Assembly: GCA_965204395.1 (NCBI GenBank)
Contig: OZ241987.1
Location: 682,001 to 746,000, forward strand
Reading direction: 5' to 3'
DNA: 64,000 nt
DNA from: Bin87 sp965204395
Lineage (GTDB): Bacteria > Chloroflexota > Dehalococcoidia > Lucifugimonadales > UBA3495
Positions 34,584 through 43,249 of this stretch are shown piece by piece. How positions within the stretch are numbered: the first letter of the stretch is position 1; the number at the start of each line of letters is the position of its first letter. Below the pieces are notes generated by a model. The model ran no database searches, was not told the origin of the DNA, and worked only from the letters and a program-made list of their open reading frames with translations. The position numbers and the translations under genes were made by a program.

Positions 34584-36689
34584 CTACGCGAGCAACGCGT
34601 CGACGCTGCGCTTTATTTCGATCTCTTCCACAGGTATGTGGCTGCGCCACAGGTATTCGGAGTGCGCCTTTATGCTTCTCATCACCTCCGATGTTGGGCC
34701 GTCCTTTGTTGGGCTCTTCTTGCGTACTGCTAGAACCCTCAGGTTCATTACCTCGAGGTGGTCTTCGCGCTGCATCGCCCTTTGATGATATTCCAGCATT
34801 GTCTCCGCCGTTAGAAGTGCAGGGTCAGCCGCCCCCAGGATTTGCCAGATCCTAGCCAAGTACCGCAGGGTGGAAATTTCCGCCGATTTGATATAGCGGT
34901 ACCGTGCCGCTATGTTGCTGCTCAGTTCATCCGATAGAACTGGGTGGCCGTATCTCCCCACGTACGCATCCACCATGCTCCATAAACCTCGAGGCCCGAT
35001 GCCCCCGCTCTTTACTCGGACTATCAGCCATTCTTCGCTTGGATTTCCTAACTCCACGAGAACCCGAGCCGCCAGCTCCTCTACTTCCGGTTCTTCAAGC
35101 CGGTATCCTTCTCGTCGGCCGACGAAGTGGCAATGCTTCCATACCCTTTCCGCCAAGTTCCTCACCATCTCCGGTTCGACGCTAACACCTGCTTCGTACC
35201 TCGCCACCACGGCATGGATAGCCACGGTCATTTGCATTTGGGCCACGTCATCGGCGACCCGGAACTTTTCAGGGTGATCATCCGCGTCCCAAACGCTTAG
35301 TGGCAACCGACTGCACTGTGCGACCACCCAATCCAGCGGGGTTTCATCCTCCGGCAGCGCGAGTGAGAGCGCAGATCCCAGTCCGCGCATCCATTTGATC
35401 GTCCTCCCATCGGTCAAGGTGTAGTACGCACGCTCGTTACCGCGCAAGATTTCGTCAGTGTGCTCCGCGTGCTTTGCAAGCACAATCTTCGCTATCTCGA
35501 CGGCTCGCTCGGGGTGGTCTCGGCTTACCCTTTGGGCTACCGTCCCCAATGGCAGCGTTCGCTGAATGACAGCGCCCTGGCGCACTTTAGACTTGAGCGC
35601 TTCGCGTAGTTCGCTGTGCCAGTTTTGGCGGACCAGTTCGGCGATTTCGTCTATGCAACGCTCCTCCAGTCGTTCGCCGAGGTCGTGTTCGCCCGACTCA
35701 GCAATGACAATCTTTGGGAGGTCTCCGTGTTCGTACAACTCGGCTATCCACCGGACACTTTCCACAGGCATGAATTCCGCCAATCGGTCTACCAGGCCCG
35801 AGAGAAGCTGCGCAACGACTTCGCCCGCTTCTTCCCGTTCCTTTTGCCCTCTGCTCGGATGCCTCGCTGTGCTGGCCAGTTCTCGCATCATTTCCAGCGC
35901 GTGGACTATTGCGATGGCAGTCACCGGTTCTGAAGGGTTGCCCTCGAGCCAGTCCAGTAATTGCAATCGGTCCGCCCGCAAGTGCGGGTGTACGACGAAC
36001 AGTGCCCACCGCTGGACTATCGGGTGATCCACTCGTTCGACCAAATCGGGGAATCGGTCCGGCCTGAGTGTCAGGATGAGCAGTATGACGTTCACTACGC
36101 CACGGTACAGGCCAGGTCGTCCCAGATCAGTTCTACGAAAGACCACGACACGATTCCGCTCATATTCGGGGTCGACGGATACCCTTCCGCCATCCACTTT
36201 GTACCCCAGGATTTTGTCGGGATCGATGACATTTTCTCGTTCACAGAGCCGCTGCAGCACCACCACGGAGTTTTCCCATAGCGCGTCGACCTGTTTTCGG
36301 CACCACGTGGCCCGAATCGTTTCGGCTGCTGCCTCCACATCAAGAGTGCCGATCGCCCAAAAGAGGGTCTCATTTCCCGGGTGCGATTTTCCTTCAAGCA
36401 ACTGCTGCGCCGCCCCGCGCAGCACCAGGTCGTCAATCTCGTGTATTGCATCCTGCGCCAACACCACTCGCCCATCACGCGTTTCGCACCACCCGGAGAC
36501 GGTTTCCTTCACGCGTCGGCCTACACTTTCGGCGATGGCGTCCCGCTCGAACAGCGGTCCCAGCACTCCGTCGACCAGACTCGAGAGTTCGGGATTTTTC
36601 AGCGGTGACTCGACGGCGCCTACCACGCGCCAAGCTGCCTGGACCAGCAATCTCTCATCATGGGTCTGCTCTGGCCTTCCTCCTACCAT
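34584..36689 (-). CDS. Module gene B, copy 2: large helical protein (intact)
   Basis: 701 residues from ATG 36689 (MVGGRPEQTHDERLLVQAAW), which overlaps the stop of gene A copy 2 by seven bases; upstream in-frame codons belong to gene A. The protein is mostly amphipathic helices, without Walker, HExxH, PLD or nuclease motif that I can see. Conserved blocks shared with copy 1 (12017-14146): FWAIGTLDVEAAAETIRATW, VDHPIVQRWALF, LPLSVWDADDHPEKFRVADD and STLRYLARIWQILGAADPAL. Distribution of matches along the whole length implies one conserved family rather than a shared domain. Probably a structural, sensing or effector partner of A; function unknown. Confidence 0.72.
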   Translation of the reverse strand: MVGGRPEQTHDERLLVQAAWRVVGAVESPLKNPELSSLVDGVLGPLFERDAIAESVGRRVKETVSGWCETRDGRVVLAQDAIHEIDDLVLRGAAQQLLEGKSHPGNETLFWAIGTLDVEAAAETIRATWCRKQVDALWENSVVVLQRLCERENVIDPDKILGYKVDGGRVSVDPEYERNRVVVFRRTDLGRPGLYRGVVNVILLILTLRPDRFPDLVERVDHPIVQRWALFVVHPHLRADRLQLLDWLEGNPSEPVTAIAIVHALEMMRELASTARHPSRGQKEREEAGEVVAQLLSGLVDRLAEFMPVESVRWIAELYEHGDLPKIVIAESGEHDLGERLEERCIDEIAELVRQNWHSELREALKSKVRQGAVIQRTLPLGTVAQRVSRDHPERAVEIAKIVLAKHAEHTDEILRGNERAYYTLTDGRTIKWMRGLGSALSLALPEDETPLDWVVAQCSRLPLSVWDADDHPEKFRVADDVAQMQMTVAIHAVVARYEAGVSVEPEMVRNLAERVWKHCHFVGRREGYRLEEPEVEELAARVLVELGNPSEEWLIVRVKSGGIGPRGLWSMVDAYVGRYGHPVLSDELSSNIAARYRYIKSAEISTLRYLARIWQILGAADPALLTAETMLEYHQRAMQREDHLEVMNLRVLAVRKKSPTKDGPTSEVMRSIKAHSEYLWRSHIPVEEIEIKRSVDALLA

Positions 36690-38407
36690 GGGCTCGCCTC
36701 CGTGACCAGGACGTCGTTTCCGTTGCCATCTGCAGGTGAGAGCCACAATTTTTCGGCCTCCACCCTGTAAACGCCATGGGGATTGGTGCTGAAAGCAACG
36801 CCTTGTTTTTCCCAGCCGTTGACCGAGTTCGTGATAAACGTCTCGCCGGCAGGAGTGATCAAATATCTGTCATGAAAGGCCGCCCTCCCATCTCCTGATC
36901 GGGTGAACCTTTTGACAGTGGCCTGTACGGTTAGGGGTTGTGGGAATTCCAGCCTGAGGCTATTGCTCCGCTTTCCGCACAGTATGTTCAAGGGCCTGCC
37001 TCTCGTTGCTGACAGCAGGGAGGCCAACAGCTCGATCTCCACATCGCTTACCTTGTCGCCCAAGAAGTACGGGTCCGCGAAATAGATGGGGCCCTCGACG
37101 CGACTCTGCTGACGTATCAGGTTCGTGATGTAGGCAACAGCCTCAGCAAATGCTTCCGGGGCAAATCTAACCCGATCACCCGCCTGGCGTGCAGTTTGGT
37201 CTTTTTCCCAGGCGCGGTACGACAAGCTTTTTGCTCTGATGGCCTGGTCCACTTCCGAGCTGCCGCTGTCTTCGACTCTAATCGTCTCACGCGCCGTGCC
37301 GAGGGTTGTGCCCACCTTAATCGATTTCCTCGGCGTCTTGATGTTCATGCTTACTTCCGGCCCTCCGATGACGAGGTCCATTTCAATCGACATGATGAGG
37401 TGCGCTTCATACTGATCTATGCACTGCCCGTCGCTGTTACGGTATATTGCGAGCCCCACGAGGTCAGTGTCCGTCTCGCAGCCGATCACCGTTTCGGGCT
37501 CGCTGATTTCGATCGATCGCTGCACTACTCTGTCGCCACTGTGGCCGGCCCACACCGTCGCCGAGTATGCCCCCGGCGGGGGTGTAGTCCAGTCATTTCC
37601 CCGAACCCTGAGTATCAGGTTCCGGCCGTGCTTCGCCGTGATTTCGCTCTCGATGGCGTCTTGGGCACTGGCTATCACCAGATTGCCGACGCGGTCCAAG
37701 CGGCGAACGAGTGGGAAGTGCAATAGTTTCGCCATCTCAGCGGCATCCTCTCCCGCGACGCGCAACGTCTCCAGCCACCGATCTTGCGTTTCCGAGTCAA
37801 AGCACCAGTATTCGGTCATTTCCGCGCTGTGCCCGCCAAAGGGGCTTTCAAGCAATTCTGCATCGCTCACGGTGTGTTCCTGGTAAGCCCAATGGCGTCG
37901 CGGATTAGGCTCCAGGGAGTACCGAATGTCCTCACCAGCGATCATCAATGACCCGCTGCGGAGGATGTTCTGCACAATCTCCTGGCAGTTCGGGAGCGTC
38001 GTGTCCAAGCGATATAGCACAAGTTTTTCGACTTGCTCCGAGTTTTCCACGCCAATTATTTCGCGCTGCCAGTTGGGATTTTCAGCATGGACCCAGGGGC
38101 CTAGCGAATTGAGGTCCCGGTGGCGCACCAAGGTGAACAGATTTATCGCCGTCCCGTCCGGCGTTCGCAGCGCCAGCACAGTCAACCGCGCCACCCGTTC
38201 GCCGATTTCGTCGTCCAACCCCAGTGTTGCGATAGTTTGGCTGAACGGCAGGCCTCGTTCCTTAGCCCACCTGGCCGCCTCACGTTCTCCCACCAGTACC
38301 CTGCGTCCCTCTCTGCGCGCCACCAGATGTTCTCGGCGAATGTGCTGGCGCACGTAGTTCTCGTCCTTGCCAACAGCCAAGGCCAGATCCGCTATCGTGA
38401 ATTCCAT
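36683..38407 (-). CDS. Module gene A, copy 2: HTH plus degenerate PLD-like protein (intact)
   Basis: 574 residues from ATG 38407 (GGAGGG about 12 bases upstream); an in-frame GTG at 38425 is within the ribosome binding site. Residues 1-50 (IADLALAVGKDENYVRQHIR, LVARREGRRVLVGEREAARW) form an excisionase/MerR-like helix-turn-helix. The middle region (GGHSAEMTEYWCFDSE, AIYRNSDGQCIDQYEAH) is unrecognised. The C-terminal domain has IYFADPYFLGD and FHDRYLIT (H511) then FITNSVNGWEKQG, a PLD-type H-x-(K/R) ... S-x-N motif without the Asp. The copy 1 paralogue keeps all these positions, so they are likely functional. Co-transcribed with B. Confidence 0.74.
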   Translation of the reverse strand: MEFTIADLALAVGKDENYVRQHIRREHLVARREGRRVLVGEREAARWAKERGLPFSQTIATLGLDDEIGERVARLTVLALRTPDGTAINLFTLVRHRDLNSLGPWVHAENPNWQREIIGVENSEQVEKLVLYRLDTTLPNCQEIVQNILRSGSLMIAGEDIRYSLEPNPRRHWAYQEHTVSDAELLESPFGGHSAEMTEYWCFDSETQDRWLETLRVAGEDAAEMAKLLHFPLVRRLDRVGNLVIASAQDAIESEITAKHGRNLILRVRGNDWTTPPPGAYSATVWAGHSGDRVVQRSIEISEPETVIGCETDTDLVGLAIYRNSDGQCIDQYEAHLIMSIEMDLVIGGPEVSMNIKTPRKSIKVGTTLGTARETIRVEDSGSSEVDQAIRAKSLSYRAWEKDQTARQAGDRVRFAPEAFAEAVAYITNLIRQQSRVEGPIYFADPYFLGDKVSDVEIELLASLLSATRGRPLNILCGKRSNSLRLEFPQPLTVQATVKRFTRSGDGRAAFHDRYLITPAGETFITNSVNGWEKQGVAFSTNPHGVYRVEAEKLWLSPADGNGNDVLVTEASPW

Positions 38408-38832
38408 TGGGTACCGCCCTCCCACAGCGTAATCTGATCATACGTCGTACTGTTCATATGTACAATACGATGTCTCATTCCTTTTTGCCGATATGCTCAG
38501 CATTCCCAGCGTGGCGCACGGCATAAAGCGTCCCGAGTACGCCTATCGAAAGCAGTGACGTGGAGGACCTACTGCTGCTGTCTCTTTTGGTCAGAATATC
38601 TTTCGATACCCGGCATAGAGGCTGCCACGACACTGGAGACACTCGTTGCGCTGAACGGACTGATCATGGGGCTTCCCGATCACCATCATAGAAACCAATG
38701 CCAGTGGCTCGGCGAAGCAGCCACCGGCGTATCGGTGAATGGGCCCATTGACCACTTGGGACACAATAAGTAAGTCGCACGCTGGCGACGTGATAGCCTA
38801 TTTGGCACTCCCATTGAATTACCGCAGGGCAG
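38408..38832. other. Divergent intergenic between module A and patatin relic
   Basis: 425 bases upstream of both genes, so it probably contains the module promoter. A plus-strand frame at 38555-38773 (72 codons) has low-quality composition and is not supported. AT-rich stretch with catacgtcgtactgttcatatgtac (two overlapping palindrome-like blocks around 38440-38462) could bind a regulator such as the HTH of protein A. Confidence 0.35.
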
Positions 38833-39086
38833 GTGGATACCCGCCAAAATAAGGACCATATTGATAGCTTCAGCATCCTGGCGCTGGACGGCGGCGGAGC
38901 CAGGGGATTTACGCTGCACAGATGCTGGCCCGGATCGAGGGAGCCTTTGGTGCTAGGATCAAGGACTGCTTCAACCGGATCACTGGCACCAGCACCGGCT
39001 CCATTCTGGGCGACGTGGCGGCCACGGCAATTCCCATGGCCGACATTCCAACTGGGTCCGAAAGCGCGGTTTCGGAAGCGGCATAA
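38833..39086 (+). pseudogene. Patatin-like phospholipase relic
   Basis: The GTG frame reads FSILALDGGGARG, then a one-base loss near 38907 shifts to IYAAQMLARIEGAFGARIKD, CFNRITGTSTGSILGDVAAT and ends at 39086. DGGG-x-R-G is the oxyanion loop and G-T-S-T-G the GxSxG nucleophile elbow of patatin phospholipases, as in the CBASS effector CapV. Only the first 80 or so residues survive; the catalytic Asp region is gone. Confidence 0.75.
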
Positions 39087-39098
39087 GAGCAGGTGGCT

Positions 39099-39998
39099 AT
39101 GAACATTCAGATAGATTTGTTGCGAGATCTGGGTAACGGCATTAGGGTCGAAATGTCCGCGAAGGGATACGATGTCTCGGCCTTACAAAATGACAACCAT
39201 AAGACGTTGGTAGCTTGGAGCAAGTCAAATCGATGGGCAATACCGTGCCGGCCCAGGCAGGTATTCAAGGCCTGCGGCTTCGATCCCTCAGGACACGAAA
39301 TCGGGGTGTCTAATCTAGAACAAGCAATCCTCCACGGCCAAAACCTACGAACATACCAGACCAGCACGTTCACCGACATAAATGCTTCGGACGGCCTGCT
39401 TGACCACTGGGGGATCCACCACTTCCACTTGGGAATCGAAACCGATACACGTTCTGGGCTGGTTCGACGGACTAAGCATATCCTGTTGGCCCGGATCGCC
39501 GACAACTGTGCCTATTTTTTGAAGGTCGCTCCTCACGGTTCGGATTCGCCGGACACTTGGTACAAGCTCGAGTTGCTTGAAATCCTCCACGCGAACTGGC
39601 CGGAGTCGATAGAATCAGCCCGCGTACGCGGCGTGACCGAAGTCCAGCATCAGTTCAGCGATCAAGACATCAAAGCGCTACGCCGCGCCCATGTTGCCGT
39701 TTTGCTCCAACTTGCAGATGGTACCGTTTATATTGAACCAAATATTGGTACCTTCGGCGATGGAACCCATTGGGATGACCTGACTTTTGCCGCCAGAGCT
39801 ACGCGCGCTGCCCGAACGATTGAGCAGCGGGTTCACGACAACTATCCGCAGATCCGCGAAAATGCCAGACGAGTCGGCTGTCATTTTAGGACTCCACCAA
39901 CGTTCACATTGAGGGGATTTCTCCTTGGAGAATATTGGGACATATTAGAACCGGAAACAGGTTATTGGTTCCGCATCAACGAGCGGGGCCCAGCATAG
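39099..39998 (+). CDS. Hypothetical protein with HxH motif
   Basis: 299 residues from ATG 39099 (an in-frame GTG at 39093 overlaps the likely AGGTGG site). The middle has LDHWGIHHFHLGIETDTRSG and RTKHILLARI; the HHFHLG block is conserved-looking and could bind metal or act in catalysis. The C-terminus (PPTFTLRGFLLGEYWDILEP) is mixed. No family that I can name with confidence. It follows a patatin relic in the same direction, with 12 bases between, so it may be a remnant partner of that system. Confidence 0.55.
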   Translation: MNIQIDLLRDLGNGIRVEMSAKGYDVSALQNDNHKTLVAWSKSNRWAIPCRPRQVFKACGFDPSGHEIGVSNLEQAILHGQNLRTYQTSTFTDINASDGLLDHWGIHHFHLGIETDTRSGLVRRTKHILLARIADNCAYFLKVAPHGSDSPDTWYKLELLEILHANWPESIESARVRGVTEVQHQFSDQDIKALRRAHVAVLLQLADGTVYIEPNIGTFGDGTHWDDLTFAARATRAARTIEQRVHDNYPQIRENARRVGCHFRTPPTFTLRGFLLGEYWDILEPETGYWFRINERGPA

Positions 39999-40189
39999 CG
40001 CATGCGGGATAGCTGCGGTGATAAACAAACAGTTGGGCCGTCGACTCGATAGACCAATTGATGCCGGAATTGGTTCGCATAAGGGCTATTGCGTGAACCT
40101 CGGCGTGCCCGCCGTGAAACGCGGCAGCACGGTGCAGCACGTTGATACAGGCTGGGCGGCAACACACTACCCCCGTGGTAGGCTCGTGC

Positions 40190-40209
40190 TGGAGGATCCG
40201 GATCCTCCA
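40190..40209. terminator. 20-bp perfect palindrome after convergent genes
   Basis: TGGAGGATCCGGATCCTCCA is fully self-complementary and sits 16 bases beyond the end of the HEAT-repeat gene (40225) and 190 bases past the plus-strand gene end. As RNA it would form a hairpin on either strand, which fits a bidirectional terminator, though with no T run and almost no loop. Confidence 0.45.
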
Positions 40210-40224
40210 AGACAGTGACGGGGT

Positions 40225-41571
40225 TCAGCATGCTTCGGGCGCCGCAGAGTGACGCTCGCGACGTTTGGCCAGGGAAGCCAGCGCATCGCGGATCGCTTCA
40301 CGCACCGCCTCAACTTCCTCTTCGCCCTGGAGGACCTCGGTGAGGACAGAGATCGCGCTCTCGTCGTCCAGGCGCCCTAGCCGCCGGGCGGCCGCGGCTC
40401 GCACCGCCGCGTCACTGTCGCCCAGAGCGCTCCGCAAATGCGGCAGCGCATCCCGGTCAACCATCGCAGAAAGCGTCAGCACCGCCCGCAGTCGCCGGTC
40501 GGAGTTGGTGCTGCTCAACCACGCCAGCATATCGCCGGCGGTGATGGTATCTCCCAGTTGACGCAGGGCGCAGGCGGCCGCCTGTGCCATTTCCAGTCGA
40601 CCCTTCTCCATCGCCAGCCTGAGCAGCGGCATGGCGCGAACCACTCCCATGCGGCCCAGACTGCGGATGGCTACCCGGGTGGAGATATCGGGACGCACGT
40701 CGAAAATGGTCTTGTCCACCAGGTCGATCAGGGCGTCCTCCGCCTGGGGGCCGCCCAGTTTTACCAGGGAAGACAGAGCGGCGTCGCGCACGTGCTTGTC
40801 GTAGTCCTTCAGCGCCCGAATGAGCGCCGGAACGGCCCGACGGTCCCCTAGACGGCCCAAGGCATTGACCAGGTACTCCCGCAGTCCCTTGCGTTCCTCG
40901 GTCATGATGTTCGGCGCCCCCAGAGCGTCGATCAGGGCCGGGACGGCCCGGGGGTCTCCCAGGCTGCCCAGCGCAACGGAGGCCTGCTCCTGCACCGCTC
41001 TGCTGGGGTCGGTCAGAGCGTCCATGAGGGTGGGCACGGCCGCAGCGTCTCCCAGCGTACGCAGGCAGGCGGCCGCCTGCCGCCGCCGGTGAGAAGCGCC
41101 ATGGCGGAGCGCTTCCAGCAGAACCGGCAACGACTGCGGAGCGCCCAATTCACCCGCGGTCACGGCGACGGCAACCCGTACCTCCTCCTCAGGGTCCTGG
41201 AGCATGGGGAGCAGCGCCGGCAGCGCCTCCGAAACCGAGAACGTCCGCAACGCATCGGCGGCATGGGCCCGCACCAGGAAATCCGGATCCCGGAGCGCCG
41301 CCGTCAGGCTCTCCACCACCAGACGGTCCACTGCGGCAGGACCTGACCCAGCAGCCCGACCCGGGTCAGAGAATGGTCGGATGGATATCCCCAGGGCACG
41401 GGCGGCGGCTCCCCGCGCTGACGGCGAATCCGATTGCAGCAGATCCACCAGAAAGGCGACCAGTTGGTCGTCACCGCTGATACCCAGCATCATGGCGGCA
41501 TAGCGCCGTACCCGACCGTTGTGGTGGGACAGCGCCGGGACAATCTCTTCCGGCGGGTACTGGTTCAACAT
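40225..41571 (-). CDS. HEAT-repeat (PBS lyase-type) protein, second of a pair
   Basis: 448 residues made almost wholly of 30-33-residue HEAT-like repeats with recurring phrases such as AVPTLMDALTDPSRAVQEQA and AVPALIDALGAPN, SVALGSLGDPR. No other domain. Such alpha-solenoids serve as binding scaffolds; the resemblance to phycobilisome lyase repeats is structural and does not imply a role in pigments. Starts 22 bases after the stop of the other HEAT gene on the same strand, so they form an operon. Confidence 0.8.
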   Translation of the reverse strand: MLNQYPPEEIVPALSHHNGRVRRYAAMMLGISGDDQLVAFLVDLLQSDSPSARGAAARALGISIRPFSDPGRAAGSGPAAVDRLVVESLTAALRDPDFLVRAHAADALRTFSVSEALPALLPMLQDPEEEVRVAVAVTAGELGAPQSLPVLLEALRHGASHRRRQAAACLRTLGDAAAVPTLMDALTDPSRAVQEQASVALGSLGDPRAVPALIDALGAPNIMTEERKGLREYLVNALGRLGDRRAVPALIRALKDYDKHVRDAALSSLVKLGGPQAEDALIDLVDKTIFDVRPDISTRVAIRSLGRMGVVRAMPLLRLAMEKGRLEMAQAAACALRQLGDTITAGDMLAWLSSTNSDRRLRAVLTLSAMVDRDALPHLRSALGDSDAAVRAAAARRLGRLDDESAISVLTEVLQGEEEVEAVREAIRDALASLAKRRERHSAAPEAC

Positions 41572-41593
41572 CGGGCTCTCGCTCCCGTCAACG

Positions 41594-43171
41594 TCAACCC
41601 GCCGCCGGCGGTTCCGCGGACTGCTGTTCCCGGCGGACCCTGCTCCACCGCTCGCTTGCGCGTCGGATCAACCAGTCGGGATCGCCGCCGCGGTCGCTCA
41701 GGTGCGGTTCCGCCCTGGGGTCTCCGGTCTCCGCCAGGGCCAGCATCACCTCCCTACGCACCTGGAGATCGGGGTCGTCCAGCGCCTGGATCAGGGGTTC
41801 CACCACCCCGGCGGGGTCGTCGACGTGGCCCAGGGCCTGCGCCGCCGTCAGCCGAACATCGCGGTCCGGTTCCCGCAAGGCCGCGATGAGACGGGAGCAA
41901 GCGGCCTCCGACCCCAGACGCGCCAACCCCCGGGCGGCGTTGCCGCGGTCCACCGGGGATGCGCCGTCGAACAGATCCAGCAGTACCCTCTCCAGCAGGC
42001 CCGGAGCCAGGGCAATGAGCGCGTCCGTGGCCGCCTCCACCACCTGATCGCAACTGTCGTGCCGGGCCGCCAACAGGTGGGGCACCGAGCGCGACGCCTC
42101 CAAGGGAGCCAGCGCCCGTATCGCCGCCAGCCGCACTCGATCCGATGGATCGTGAACCGCGTCCACCAACGGGTCCACCGCGTCCGGGGAACCCAGTATG
42201 CCCAGGGCCTGGACGGCGGAGGCGCGGAGCGCGGCCTCCCGAGGATCGCGGTAGTAGTAATGCACATCGCCCTCACCGTCGGACCTGCGCGTGGCCGCAA
42301 TGAGCGCCGGGACTGCGGCTATATCTCCCAGCCGTTCCAGCGCCACGGCCGCCGCCGCGCGCAGGTCGGGATCCCGTTTCTCAACCAGCGTCTGGCATAG
42401 GGCACCCACCGCGCTGCGGTCCCCGATCTCTCCCAAGGCCTGAGCCGCCGCGGACTGAGCTCTGGTTCGCCAGCCGTCCAGCAACTCGATCAACGCCGGC
42501 GCTGCAGCGGCGTCCTGCAGCTTCCCCAGCGCCCGGCAGATCGCAACCTGCGTCGCCTCCGGAGCCCGAGGCAGGGCCTGGACCAGCGCTTCCGTGGCTT
42601 CCTGAACTCCCCACCGGCCGACGGCCTCCGCTGCGATGTCCTGGATGCCGCTGTCCGGGTCAGCCAGGGCTTGCCCCATGGCAGGGGCCGATGCCCGGGC
42701 GTCCATGGCCAGCAGGGCGTCGGCAACCTTGCGGCGAGTGGCGACGTCGGGGGACTGCATGGCCTGCGTCAAGTGCGGGACCGCCCGGGCATCTCCCAGG
42801 GTGGCCAACGCACCCAGCGCCTCTGCCCGAACCCCGGGGGCAGCATCGGACAGCAGCGCGATCAACTCCGGCACGGCCGCCCCATTGCTCAACCGGCCCA
42901 GAGCCCGGGCGGCCTCGCCGCGCACCGCCGGATCAGTGTCACCCAAGGCTGCGCTCAACGGTTCCAACGCCCAGTCAGCGGCCAGCTCGCCCATGGCCTG
43001 CGCTGCCACCCGGCGCAGCGGAGCCGTCTCCTGCAACAGGACGCTTTTCAGGTACTGCTCCACCTCTCCCGCTTCAGCATCCAATCCCAGCAGACGGGCG
43101 GTGTAGCTCCGCACCAGCGGGTCCTCGTGGGCCAGGGAGGGAATCAGATTTTGTGAAGCTCGATTGGTCAT
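41594..43171 (-). CDS. HEAT-repeat (PBS lyase-type) protein, first of a pair
   Basis: 525 residues from ATG 43171 (MTNRASQNLIPSLAHEDPLV), supported by AAGGAGGGG upstream; the 31 codons before it overlap the 5' leader and the IS side. At least 14 HEAT-like repeats, e.g. GDTDPAVRGEAARALGRLSN and AVPELIALLSDAAPGVRAEA. Similar at its start to the downstream paralogue (both begin with a repeat on RxYxAxxLG), so they arose by duplication. Function unknown; a scaffold. An IS lies 79 bases upstream, between the gene and whatever preceded it, so its original promoter may be separated. Confidence 0.8.
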   Translation of the reverse strand: MTNRASQNLIPSLAHEDPLVRSYTARLLGLDAEAGEVEQYLKSVLLQETAPLRRVAAQAMGELAADWALEPLSAALGDTDPAVRGEAARALGRLSNGAAVPELIALLSDAAPGVRAEALGALATLGDARAVPHLTQAMQSPDVATRRKVADALLAMDARASAPAMGQALADPDSGIQDIAAEAVGRWGVQEATEALVQALPRAPEATQVAICRALGKLQDAAAAPALIELLDGWRTRAQSAAAQALGEIGDRSAVGALCQTLVEKRDPDLRAAAAVALERLGDIAAVPALIAATRRSDGEGDVHYYYRDPREAALRASAVQALGILGSPDAVDPLVDAVHDPSDRVRLAAIRALAPLEASRSVPHLLAARHDSCDQVVEAATDALIALAPGLLERVLLDLFDGASPVDRGNAARGLARLGSEAACSRLIAALREPDRDVRLTAAQALGHVDDPAGVVEPLIQALDDPDLQVRREVMLALAETGDPRAEPHLSDRGGDPDWLIRRASERWSRVRREQQSAEPPAAG

Positions 43172-43249
43172 TTTGCGATCTTCCCCTCCTTCCGGCTTGA
43201 ACACGGGAACTGGCGTCGACTTTTCCACGTTTCCGATGAGTCCACTGCG

